Shown: positions 56,365-64,000 of the stretch, in pieces
How positions within the stretch are numbered: the first letter of the stretch is position 1
Layout of the letters: the number at the start of each line of letters is the position of its first letter
From: Prochlorococcus marinus str. AS9601
Lineage (GTDB): Bacteria; Cyanobacteriota; Cyanobacteriia; PCC-6307; Cyanobiaceae
Direction: 5' to 3'
Length of the DNA: 64,000 nt
Assembly (NCBI RefSeq): GCF_000015645.1
Contig: NC_008816.1
Coordinates: 310,001-374,000 of the forward strand
Notes under the pieces: generated by a model
Databases searched by the model: none
Seen by the model: the letters and a program-made list of their open reading frames with translations, nothing else
What the model was told of the DNA's origin: nothing
Position numbers and translations under genes: made by a program

Positions 56365-59070
56365 ATGGAAAAGATTGAAGAATATAAATTTAATAACGAT
56401 AAATATGAAAGTTCTATAGAAGATTTAAAAAACTATAAAACCCTAAATAATGTTTCCTTAGATGATGCATTTTTAAAATATAAAAATGATTATATAAAAT
56501 TTTTTGATAGTAAATTTATCATTGAGCTTGAAGCTGCTAAAAAATTTTTAGAGGAAGATGAAATAAAAGCACTTGATTATTCAAAAACACTTTCTTCAAG
56601 GAAGCAAGAAAGTTGGTATTTTGGACCAAAAGAAAATCATAAAAATTGGAATTCATATAAAAGCTATCTTTTAAATGTCAAAAATAGAACTAAGGAATCT
56701 GTCGAAATTTTGAATAATGAAACAACTGAAGTAGTTAATCAAATTTTGAATCCTTACGCGCCTTCAGGGAAAAAAATTAAAGGATTAGTTTTGGGGTATG
56801 TGCAGTCAGGAAAAACTGCAAATATGGCTGGTGTAATAGCAAAGGCAGCAGACTCTGGCTACAAGTTAATAATAGTGCTGGCAGGATTAACAAAAGCTTT
56901 AAGAGCCCAGACACAAGCCAGAATTCAAAATGATATTCTTCAGCATAATGATATTCTTTGGCATCCTTTAACTGATAATGAAAATGATATTGAAGAGGGC
57001 CTAGATGCTATTCCAATATTTACTAAGAAAACTACTATTTGTATTATTAAAAAAAATGTTCAAATAATTATAAAACTTATTTCCAAGATGAAAAGGATGC
57101 CTAAATTAGAGATGCAGGCATCAACATTGATTATTGATGATGAATGTGATCAGGCAAGTCTTAATACAAAAGAATATAAGGATAAAGCTAATGAAATATC
57201 AAGTACAAATAAGTTATTAAAACAGCTATTAATTGATTTTAAAAATGTTACTTATGTTGGTTATACCGCAACGCCGAACGCTCCTTTTTTAACACATCCA
57301 AAAGCACCTGATGGTCTGCAAAGTCTTTACCCCAGCGATTTCATAACCCCCTTAGAAGAACCAGCTGATTATTTTGGAGTAAATAAGCTATTTGCTAATA
57401 ATATAACTAATGAAAGTGGAGAAGATCTTAGTTTACCCTTTATTAAAAGAATACCTGATTCTGAACTTGAATCTTTAACTTGTAAAAGAAAAGATCTACC
57501 TATTTTTAAACCTTCTTTAACTAATAGTTTAAGAGATGCATGCGACTATTTTTTGTTAGTTCTTTCTGCCAGGTCATTGAGAAATCTTAAAGAAGATCAT
57601 TGTTGCATGATGATCCATGTTTCAAGAAGTCTAAAGATGCATGAATTATATAGAAACTTAATTTTTGAAGAATGGTTCATCCCAATAAAAATAGGTCTTG
57701 AAAATAAAGATAAAGAAATAATTGATAGATTAGAGAATTTATGGAAAATTGAGTCAAAAGCAATTAATTCATCTGTTAGATCAAATTTAAATTGTCCTCT
57801 CAAAATTGAGTCTTTTCAGAAAATAGAAAAGAATTTATTAAATGAATTAAATGATCTTTCTATAAATGTTGAAAATTCAGATGAGTCTAATTTTGATGAA
57901 AGATTAGAATTTAAAGATAAAAGAGATAAAGACTATAAAACTATTCATTCAATTGTTATTGGAGGAGACGTACTTTCAAGAGGTTTAACAATTGATGGCT
58001 TAGTTAGCAGTTTTTTCTTAAGAGAGACTAAACAGGATGATACGCTTATGCAAATGGGAAGATGGTTTGGTTTTAGATATGGTTATGAAGATTTGCCAAG
58101 AATATGGATGACATACAAAGTTGAGTTGGATTTTACTAATTTTGTTAGTGGAGAAAACTTTTATAGAGAACAAATTAATTGGATGAATAGCCAAAATCTA
58201 ACGCCTTCTGATTTTCCTGTTTTAGTTCAAATGTTTGAACAAAGAAATCCCACAAGTAAAGGAAAAATATCCAAAAAAGTCAAAAAATCATCTTGGACAT
58301 TTTTTGGGAGAGAATTATGGACTTTAAGGTTTAAATTAGATCAACAAATTCATAAAGATAATGAAAAAGCAATCATCAATTTAATCGATGAGTGTGAAAG
58401 TAGTACTCAATCCCATTTTGTATATAAAAAAAGGAGGAATGCCCACATAATTAAAGATATAGGTTTTAAAGTTTTACTCAAATTCCTTGATAACTATAAT
58501 TTTCATTTTCACGAGGATCTTTTCAATAATGTCAAAAACTTTATAAATACAGATTTAGAAAATATTGATTCCATATTTAAAACTTGGAATATAGCTATAA
58601 AGGGAGGTTCTTATTTAAAGAGAGATATTGGAACAGTTCTAAATGTGAAAACAATGAATAGGACAAAAATACAAAATGGAACTAGCGAAGATGATTTAAA
58701 GATAATAGATATTAAATCTCTTACTAGTCCTGATGATCTACTTGTGGATATAGATCAAAAAGATATAAATGAATGGGATGAATCTGAGGAAAAGAAAAAA
58801 TTTGGGAAACAACTGCGGTCTGCGGCCAAAAAATGTAGAGAAAAATATTTAGGTCCTCGACCTTTATTAATTATTTATCCAATTAGTAAAGATTCAAAAC
58901 CTGATGAAGAGTCAACTACTAGATTCAAACTTTTTTCTAAAACCCAAAAAGAGGATTTAGGGGATTTAGATTATGAACCTCATGATATTTTTGGAATAGT
59001 ATTAGCTATACCCACTCCTCCAAATTTTATTTCTAATAGAAACAGTTTGGGGCTTGATTTAAACAATTAA
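56365..59070 (+). CDS. Z1-domain ATPase (helicase-like, SF2 fold)
   Basis: 901 residues. The Z1 domain carries Walker A GYVQSGKT (about 144-151), Walker B LIIDDECD (about 255-262), motif III YVGYTATPNAPF (about 298-308), GGDVLSRGLTIDG (about 533-545) and the arginine-finger motif QMGRWFGFRYGY (about 563-574). The family belongs to the endonuclease/ATPase group seen beside MORC- and Vsr-type genes in restriction-like systems. Probably the DNA- or nucleotide-driven motor. The C-terminal third is unassigned. The next gene starts 3 bases after its stop. Confidence 0.88.
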   Translation: MEKIEEYKFNNDKYESSIEDLKNYKTLNNVSLDDAFLKYKNDYIKFFDSKFIIELEAAKKFLEEDEIKALDYSKTLSSRKQESWYFGPKENHKNWNSYKSYLLNVKNRTKESVEILNNETTEVVNQILNPYAPSGKKIKGLVLGYVQSGKTANMAGVIAKAADSGYKLIIVLAGLTKALRAQTQARIQNDILQHNDILWHPLTDNENDIEEGLDAIPIFTKKTTICIIKKNVQIIIKLISKMKRMPKLEMQASTLIIDDECDQASLNTKEYKDKANEISSTNKLLKQLLIDFKNVTYVGYTATPNAPFLTHPKAPDGLQSLYPSDFITPLEEPADYFGVNKLFANNITNESGEDLSLPFIKRIPDSELESLTCKRKDLPIFKPSLTNSLRDACDYFLLVLSARSLRNLKEDHCCMMIHVSRSLKMHELYRNLIFEEWFIPIKIGLENKDKEIIDRLENLWKIESKAINSSVRSNLNCPLKIESFQKIEKNLLNELNDLSINVENSDESNFDERLEFKDKRDKDYKTIHSIVIGGDVLSRGLTIDGLVSSFFLRETKQDDTLMQMGRWFGFRYGYEDLPRIWMTYKVELDFTNFVSGENFYREQINWMNSQNLTPSDFPVLVQMFEQRNPTSKGKISKKVKKSSWTFFGRELWTLRFKLDQQIHKDNEKAIINLIDECESSTQSHFVYKKRRNAHIIKDIGFKVLLKFLDNYNFHFHEDLFNNVKNFINTDLENIDSIFKTWNIAIKGGSYLKRDIGTVLNVKTMNRTKIQNGTSEDDLKIIDIKSLTSPDDLLVDIDQKDINEWDESEEKKKFGKQLRSAAKKCREKYLGPRPLLIIYPISKDSKPDEESTTRFKLFSKTQKEDLGDLDYEPHDIFGIVLAIPTPPNFISNRNSLGLDLNN

Positions 59071-59073
59071 GTT

Positions 59074-60048
59074 ATGTCTGAAGAAAAATTAAAAAAAATT
59101 TGGCAAGAAGTTGAGCTAGAAAGAGATAAATTCTTAAAAGAGTTTGCTTATAAAAATTTTTATTCGGGTTCAAAAAAAGATCTGATCTTAATAGGTATAA
59201 ATAAAGATTCATCTAAAGGAATAATGATCAGAGACGAAAGTGGTAGAAATGCTTTGCCGAAATTAAGTTCATCATTTCAAATTGAAAGATCTTTTATAGA
59301 AGAGAAGAAATCATTTTTTATAACTATTTTTTCCAAAGAAACTTCTTTACATGAACCTTTCACATACCTTATAAGTTTAATTATTAAGAATATCGACTAT
59401 GGTTTATCTCCAACTCTTGCAACAAAAGAGGCAATAGAGAAATTTCAAAAATTATTTAAGAGTTTTGGTAAATTACCTTCAGAGAATCAAATAGTTGGCC
59501 TTTTAGGTGAATTATTTTTTGTAGATCAAATTTTAAAAATAAAAAACGATTATTGGAAAGGCTGGCTTAAACCTGAAAAAACTATAGACTATACATATTC
59601 TGAAATTGATGTCGAAATAAAATCTTCTTCCTATTCTGGGGAAGATAAAATAACAATAAATAGGTTGAATCAGCTTCAATATATTAAAAATAGATCAAGA
59701 TATTTATACTATTCTAGTTTTATTATTAATCCTGATGGTGAATTATCTGTTCCAGATTTAGTAGATAACATCCTTTCTCAAATTGATGATAAAGATGGTT
59801 TTAGAGATAAGTTATCTTGCACAAAATATAAAATGGGAGATAAATCTTTATGGCTTGAAAAAAGATATTCTCATCTAGAAACAATTGTTTTTAAGGTGGA
59901 TGAAAATTTTCCTAGGATAAACTCTGATTCATTCAAAGATAATAAAATTCCTGATGGAATTACTAATATTAAATATGATTTAGCCTTAAATACTATCAAT
60001 GATTTCAGAGTAGAAAAAGATCAATTTTTTAATAATTTTAAAAAATAA
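59074..60048 (+). CDS. PD-(D/E)XK-motif protein (DUF4420-like)
   Basis: 324 residues. Family landmarks: E146 in NQIVGLLGELFFVDQIL and the catalytic-type group D172/D179, E181, K183 in TIDYTYSEIDVEIKSSSY. The family is annotated as a PD-(D/E)XK motif protein and is usually found next to Z1 ATPases. It is a likely nuclease of the cassette. Its stop overlaps the start of the GHKL gene (TAATG). Confidence 0.85.
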   Translation: MSEEKLKKIWQEVELERDKFLKEFAYKNFYSGSKKDLILIGINKDSSKGIMIRDESGRNALPKLSSSFQIERSFIEEKKSFFITIFSKETSLHEPFTYLISLIIKNIDYGLSPTLATKEAIEKFQKLFKSFGKLPSENQIVGLLGELFFVDQILKIKNDYWKGWLKPEKTIDYTYSEIDVEIKSSSYSGEDKITINRLNQLQYIKNRSRYLYYSSFIINPDGELSVPDLVDNILSQIDDKDGFRDKLSCTKYKMGDKSLWLEKRYSHLETIVFKVDENFPRINSDSFKDNKIPDGITNIKYDLALNTINDFRVEKDQFFNNFKK

Positions 60049-62033
60049 TGAACCAAATAGATTTCCAGTCAAGTTTATATAGCGAACCAAATTCGATCAA
60101 TGGAGGTATATCAGCAGATGGCGCAAGCAATCTTATGGGGGCAACTTCTTTAAGTCCAATCGAGATTGTTTTGAGAGAAACCCTTCAAAATAGTTGGGAT
60201 GCATCTTTAGGCCAATTCACTCAACCAGTATTTAATATAAAAGTGAGATCTTTAAGAGAAAGTGAAGAAAATTGTATCAATAATTTTTTAAGTGAACTGC
60301 CCCCCATTGGGACAATTGATAGAAAAAGATTGGATCAATTTTTAGCAAAAGAAAATAAAGTTGTTTTAGAAATTTCTGACTTTGGTACCAAAGGTCTTGG
60401 TGGACCTCTTTCAGCTTCTGAGTCTCATGAAGATGATAAAGATTATGATTTTGTGAATTTTGTTAAAAATTTTGGTAGCCATAAACATAAGGAAAATCAA
60501 GGTGGTGAATATGGATATGGCAAGTCCTCTTTTTTTAATATTAGTAGTTGCAGAACAATAATTATTAATTCACTAACTAATTATGAAGGAAAACTTGAAA
60601 ATCGTTTAATCGGATATTCTTTAGGTTCAGCTTTTAACTTTGACAAACAAAGATATACAGGAAGACATTGGTGGGGTTGTATAAAGCAATCTGAGAATAT
60701 GAATTATGTCGATCCTTTTTTAGATGAATATGCTGAGAAACTTGCTGAAGATATGGGGATGCCAAAAAGAAATAACGACCTTACAAAAGGCACAACCCTT
60801 ATGATTTTAGATCCTGATTTAAGTGAGCTATTAGATGGTATTGAATTTCAAAATCAAGAAGATAAAAGTAATTATTTAAATACTCGTATACAAGATTTAA
60901 TACTTTGGCATGCTTGGCCAAAGTTCACACCTAATAATAATGGTGAAACTCCAATGAAATGTAATGTTTCTGTTTTTGAAAAAGCAGATTCTATTCCCGA
61001 TCCACAAAATATTTATCCCTACAGTTTATTAGCTGAGGCTCTTAAAGATGCTAGAGAGAAAAAGAATAATATTTATTCAAAAAAACATAAAATTATTTTG
61101 GGTTATTCTGGAAGTCAACAGTCAGGATTGCTAGGAAGAGAATCAAAATATAAAAATTTATTAGGCGAAAATTCTAAAATTCCTGATAAGCTTTCCCATT
61201 TTGCCTTGTTAAGACCAGCTGAATTAGTAGTTAAATATTTGAAACCTTTTAAAGAATTAGATGATCGACAGCCTCAGTGGGGAGCAGTTTTTATTTCTAG
61301 TGAAAAAAAATTAGTGGAGGAGGCTTTTAGAAAATCTGAACCTCCCGCTCATGATGATTGGAAGCCGGAAGGATCTCCTTTTATTTCTGCTGATCAAAAA
61401 ACCTTTGTGAAGACAGCTTTGAGAGAGATAAAGTCAGAAATGAGAAAATTATCTGGAGATACCTCAGAATTAATATTTGATACGAAGAATAATGATCAAA
61501 GTTCTTTAGCGTGGTTTGCAGGAGAGTTGGGTCAGTCAATGATTGGTAAAGGTTTTGGTGGCTCAGATGGGAGCAGAGATTCAACAAATAAAAATACAGG
61601 TACTAAAAAAAGAAATAAGACCATATTAAGCAGACCAAATTACTGCGGAACAAAATTTATTGATGGGAAAGTAGTTGCAGATTTTTCTATGGAAATATCT
61701 AGTAGTAAAGGTAAAAATATCGAACTTGAATTTTGTCCTTTGGTTATTTCTGATGGGAAAGAAAAATCAAGCAAAGCCCCTAATGGAAAAGAACTAAAAA
61801 TTGTAAAATTCGAAGCAGAAAAACATTTTGTTTTAGATCAACTTAATTCTGAAAATGAAAACTTGACGTCAAAGTTAATGAAAAAATACGATAAAAATGA
61901 TTTGTATAATGAAGAACTTACCAAGCCCCAACTAAAATTAAATTCAGATTCAGTAAAAATATTTGTTTCAGTTGAAGTTCCCGATAATGTAGCAGTTTCT
62001 CTTTCTGCTGAAATCAAAGATAAAGGGTTTTGA
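60048..62033 (+). CDS. GHKL ATPase (MutL/MORC-like)
   Basis: 661 residues. The ATP-binding motifs of the GHKL fold are clear: N-box ETLQNSWDAS (E44, N48), G1 SDFGTKGLGGP (about 110-120) and G2 GGEYGYGKSSFF (about 152-163). The latter half is not assigned. MORC-like ATPases close as clamps on DNA, so it may be the DNA-sensing or clamping part of the cassette. Its stop overlaps the next gene by four bases. Confidence 0.87.
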   Translation: MNQIDFQSSLYSEPNSINGGISADGASNLMGATSLSPIEIVLRETLQNSWDASLGQFTQPVFNIKVRSLRESEENCINNFLSELPPIGTIDRKRLDQFLAKENKVVLEISDFGTKGLGGPLSASESHEDDKDYDFVNFVKNFGSHKHKENQGGEYGYGKSSFFNISSCRTIIINSLTNYEGKLENRLIGYSLGSAFNFDKQRYTGRHWWGCIKQSENMNYVDPFLDEYAEKLAEDMGMPKRNNDLTKGTTLMILDPDLSELLDGIEFQNQEDKSNYLNTRIQDLILWHAWPKFTPNNNGETPMKCNVSVFEKADSIPDPQNIYPYSLLAEALKDAREKKNNIYSKKHKIILGYSGSQQSGLLGRESKYKNLLGENSKIPDKLSHFALLRPAELVVKYLKPFKELDDRQPQWGAVFISSEKKLVEEAFRKSEPPAHDDWKPEGSPFISADQKTFVKTALREIKSEMRKLSGDTSELIFDTKNNDQSSLAWFAGELGQSMIGKGFGGSDGSRDSTNKNTGTKKRNKTILSRPNYCGTKFIDGKVVADFSMEISSSKGKNIELEFCPLVISDGKEKSSKAPNGKELKIVKFEAEKHFVLDQLNSENENLTSKLMKKYDKNDLYNEELTKPQLKLNSDSVKIFVSVEVPDNVAVSLSAEIKDKGF

Positions 62034-62920
62034 TTTTGTCGAATATTGCTTATCCATATCCAAATTTGATGCCTTGGGTTAGAGGAAATTCATTATGGGA
62101 ATATTCCCTAAATAAAGGAGACTTTTTTGATTTTAAAAATGGAGTTGATAATTGGGACTATTATTCATCAATAGAAATTAAATGTAAATTGATTTGGGAT
62201 ATTAAGGAAGCTTTTATAAATGCAAATCTATATCCTATTTTAAATAATTCCAAAGTTGTATTTCTTTTGACAACAGGATCAGGACAATATGGTATCGCAA
62301 GAAAAAAAGTTTTTGAATATCAACTTAATGAAGATATTGAATTGCTTAATACCTTCATATTTAATTTAAAATCGAATCAAATTTCAAATATAGTAAAGCT
62401 GAGGCTAATAATTTGTACTAATGAGGTTGAGATAAATGGTTTTCATTATAGAAATGGAAGTATACTTTATGATGAATCTGCAAACTTAGAATTAGAGGGT
62501 AATTTAGCAAGATTACCAGTTTCAAAAGAAGATTTAAGTCAAATAAATTTTAGATACAAGGATGCAATATGGTATGTATCTTTTAGGGCCGAGGATTTTT
62601 ATGAAACTTTCACAAATACTTATCATCTATATCTAAATTCTAAAAATTTAGATATTGATTTTCAATTAAAAAATAATAAATTCCTAGTACAATCGATCAA
62701 GGCTGATACTATAGCAACCATTATTAGATCATCTTTATTAGATGATGATTTGAATTTTGATTATCAAGAAGATTATCCAGAGTTTTCATTAGGATTCGTA
62801 CTAAAAAATTGGTTAAAAAACTTTATTGAAGGTCCAAGTGATTTGCAAAATTTGATAAAAAAGATCAAGTCAAGTCCTAATGATTTTAACTGTGAATGTC
62901 AAAGCATTTTTTGTGATTAG
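62030..62920 (+). CDS. Unrecognised cassette protein (296 aa)
   Basis: TTG start in a 4-base overlap (TTGA) with the GHKL gene, so translation is likely coupled. No membrane helix or catalytic motif seen. Opening PYPNLMPWVRGNSLWEYSLN and end ENDFNCECQSIFC with three Cys stand out. Position between the GHKL ATPase and the DUF6339-like protein suggests a structural or specificity role. I do not recognise a family. Confidence 0.75.
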   Translation: MILSNIAYPYPNLMPWVRGNSLWEYSLNKGDFFDFKNGVDNWDYYSSIEIKCKLIWDIKEAFINANLYPILNNSKVVFLLTTGSGQYGIARKKVFEYQLNEDIELLNTFIFNLKSNQISNIVKLRLIICTNEVEINGFHYRNGSILYDESANLELEGNLARLPVSKEDLSQINFRYKDAIWYVSFRAEDFYETFTNTYHLYLNSKNLDIDFQLKNNKFLVQSIKADTIATIIRSSLLDDDLNFDYQEDYPEFSLGFVLKNWLKNFIEGPSDLQNLIKKIKSSPNDFNCECQSIFCD

Positions 62921-63733
62921 ATGATCTATTTACTTCCTCAAATTCAAGATTTTACTGCAAATAAATTACTTGATTTATTTATAGAAAAAAGTTCAGTTGG
63001 AAAATTTAATCCTGAATATAAAGAAAGATTTTATACTGCTACAGGTGGACAAAGAATCCCTATTGATTATTTGTTAGATTTGCGTCGATCTATTTTAAAT
63101 TGTGCAAACAAATATAATTTTCCTAACAAGCAAAAGTCTTTTCTTGATTTCGAATATGAAGTGGCAGAAATTTTTTTTAATTGGCCTTATTTATGGATTG
63201 ATCAAAATAATAAAGAGCCAAATGGGGAGGCATTAAGAAATAATTTTTGGTCTTATATAACTATAATTTTAATGCCTGATATCGCCGTTTGGAGGTGGCC
63301 TATACCTTCTGAAAATGCTTCTAAAAAATCATGGGAGGTTCGGATGAAAGGTGGTGGTACAAGAAATACTTTTCAAAGGATTTTTAGAAGATTAATTAGT
63401 TTTGATAAAGGTAAAGAATATCAACTTCATGAAAGATTAAATCTGATAAAAGGTTTAAATGAGGACGAGTTTCAAGCCATTATTGAGAGAACAAGTGTAA
63501 GCTCATGCTCTAAACTTTCCATCTTGTTGGCAGAGGAAATTATTTCTAGAAAAAAATTAAATATGCAAACTGATAAAGTTAAACAAGATATTTATCGAAA
63601 TTCAATAATAGATTTAACTGCCTATGGCAAAGTTCAATCATTTGATTTATTGGAAGATATAGAATTGAAAGAATTAATTGCAAAAGTTTTTGAATTAAAA
63701 GAAAGTGAAATTTTAGAATTAAAAAATTTATAG
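62921..63733 (+). CDS. DUF6339-like cassette protein (270 aa)
   Basis: Starts immediately after the preceding stop (zero gap). Soluble. Contains FYTATGGQRIPIDYLLDLRRSI near residue 36, a W-rich middle (IAVWRWPIPSE), then SWEVRMKGGGTRNTFQRIFR and a basic region. I associate this type with DUF6339, which accompanies Z1/DUF4420 genes, but only by memory. Last gene of the plus-strand cassette; its stop is 17 bases from a convergent gene. Confidence 0.7.
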   Translation: MIYLLPQIQDFTANKLLDLFIEKSSVGKFNPEYKERFYTATGGQRIPIDYLLDLRRSILNCANKYNFPNKQKSFLDFEYEVAEIFFNWPYLWIDQNNKEPNGEALRNNFWSYITIILMPDIAVWRWPIPSENASKKSWEVRMKGGGTRNTFQRIFRRLISFDKGKEYQLHERLNLIKGLNEDEFQAIIERTSVSSCSKLSILLAEEIISRKKLNMQTDKVKQDIYRNSIIDLTAYGKVQSFDLLEDIELKELIAKVFELKESEILELKNL

Positions 63734-63750
63734 ATTTTTAAATTTCCTAT

Positions 63751-64000
63751 TTATGAGACATCTCTAAATTCTTTTGAATAAACTTGAGATATTTTTTCAA
63801 TATTATTTATTTCTAGATCTTCTGTATTTATTTTCTCAATTATTTTTTCTTTATTATCTTTTTTTGATAAAGCTAAAAGAGCGCAATAGCCTATACCATC
63901 TTTATCCATTTCTAATAAATGACCTATATGTATATCTCTATTCATATTGCTGAATTTTAAAATTTCATGATCAATATCCATGATCTGAGAAATAATTCTG
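63751..64000 (-). CDS. 3' part of a gene running off the window
   Basis: The minus-strand frame is open from the right edge to the stop at 63751 (about 82 codons, first visible RIISQIMDIDHEILKFSN). The ATG at 63981 may be internal. Contains IGYCALLALSKKDNKEKIIE, alpha/beta-type. No family recognised; in particular it shows no cytosine-methylase motif. Confidence 0.5.
   Translation of the reverse strand, partial: RIISQIMDIDHEILKFSNMNRDIHIGHLLEMDKDGIGYCALLALSKKDNKEKIIEKINTEDLEINNIEKISQVYSKEFRDVS

Noticed and set aside
63751-64000. The partial minus-strand gene as the missing methylase
   Set aside because: The visible C-terminal 82 codons lack the typical C5-methylase end (Q-x-G-N-A-V-P type) and contain no known methylase motif.

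Overview
The window is AT-rich and densely packed. It carries photosystem genes in a picocyanobacterial arrangement (psbT-psbB, psbM, petB-petD, psaE), a plastoquinol terminal oxidase, Hlip-family genes, one rRNA operon with tRNA-Ile and tRNA-Ala in the spacer, and many tiny single-helix membrane proteins. This points to a high-light-adapted Prochlorococcus. The clade was judged from gene content and base composition, not from an alignment.

Layout. (1) 1-12.4 kb is conserved backbone: rpsA (cut by the window edge), nrdR, psbT, psbB, a [2Fe-2S] ferredoxin, psbM, prmC, tsaC, tRNA-Thr(UGU), the minus-strand run ctp - HD hydrolase - minC - minD - minE, petB-petD and a GH100 invertase. (2) 12.4-18.1 kb is the rRNA operon. 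(3) 18.1-35.3 kb mixes housekeeping genes (mutM, psaE, an aldehyde dehydrogenase, a CrtISO-type desaturase, PTOX, tatA, a Bcp peroxiredoxin, arfB, a CPBP protease) with many short clade-specific ORFs. Several of these are under 50 codons and are described here from direct translation. (4) 35.3-45 kb has a fucosyltransferase / glycosyltransferase pair, a gene-poor stretch ending in a strong terminator, a proline iminopeptidase, a photolyase/cryptochrome, tenA-thiD and a cupin. (5) 44.5-64 kb has the character of a genomic island. It holds a tRNA-Thr(GGU), four copies of a hairpin-bearing leader repeat placed directly in front of start codons, two Hlip genes, an excisionase-like HTH protein, a Cas4-like nuclease, GC-richer apparently foreign genes, and a ~350 bp segmental duplication at 46.2 and 55.3 kb.

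The outstanding item is the six-gene plus-strand cassette at 55.9-63.7 kb: Vsr-type endonuclease, Z1-domain ATPase, PD-(D/E)XK protein of the DUF4420 type, GHKL (MutL/MORC-like) ATPase, an unrecognised protein, and a DUF6339-like protein. Genes two to six abut or overlap, so they are probably one operon. It resembles the MORC/Z1-type restriction-like conflict systems known from comparative genomics, but no DNA methyltransferase lies in the window. The DNA just upstream of vsr is unusually rich in inverted repeats.

Two sites resembling cyanobacterial LexA boxes lie in front of two small unknown genes (22.9 and 25.9 kb). There is no CRISPR array, integrase or transposase in the window.
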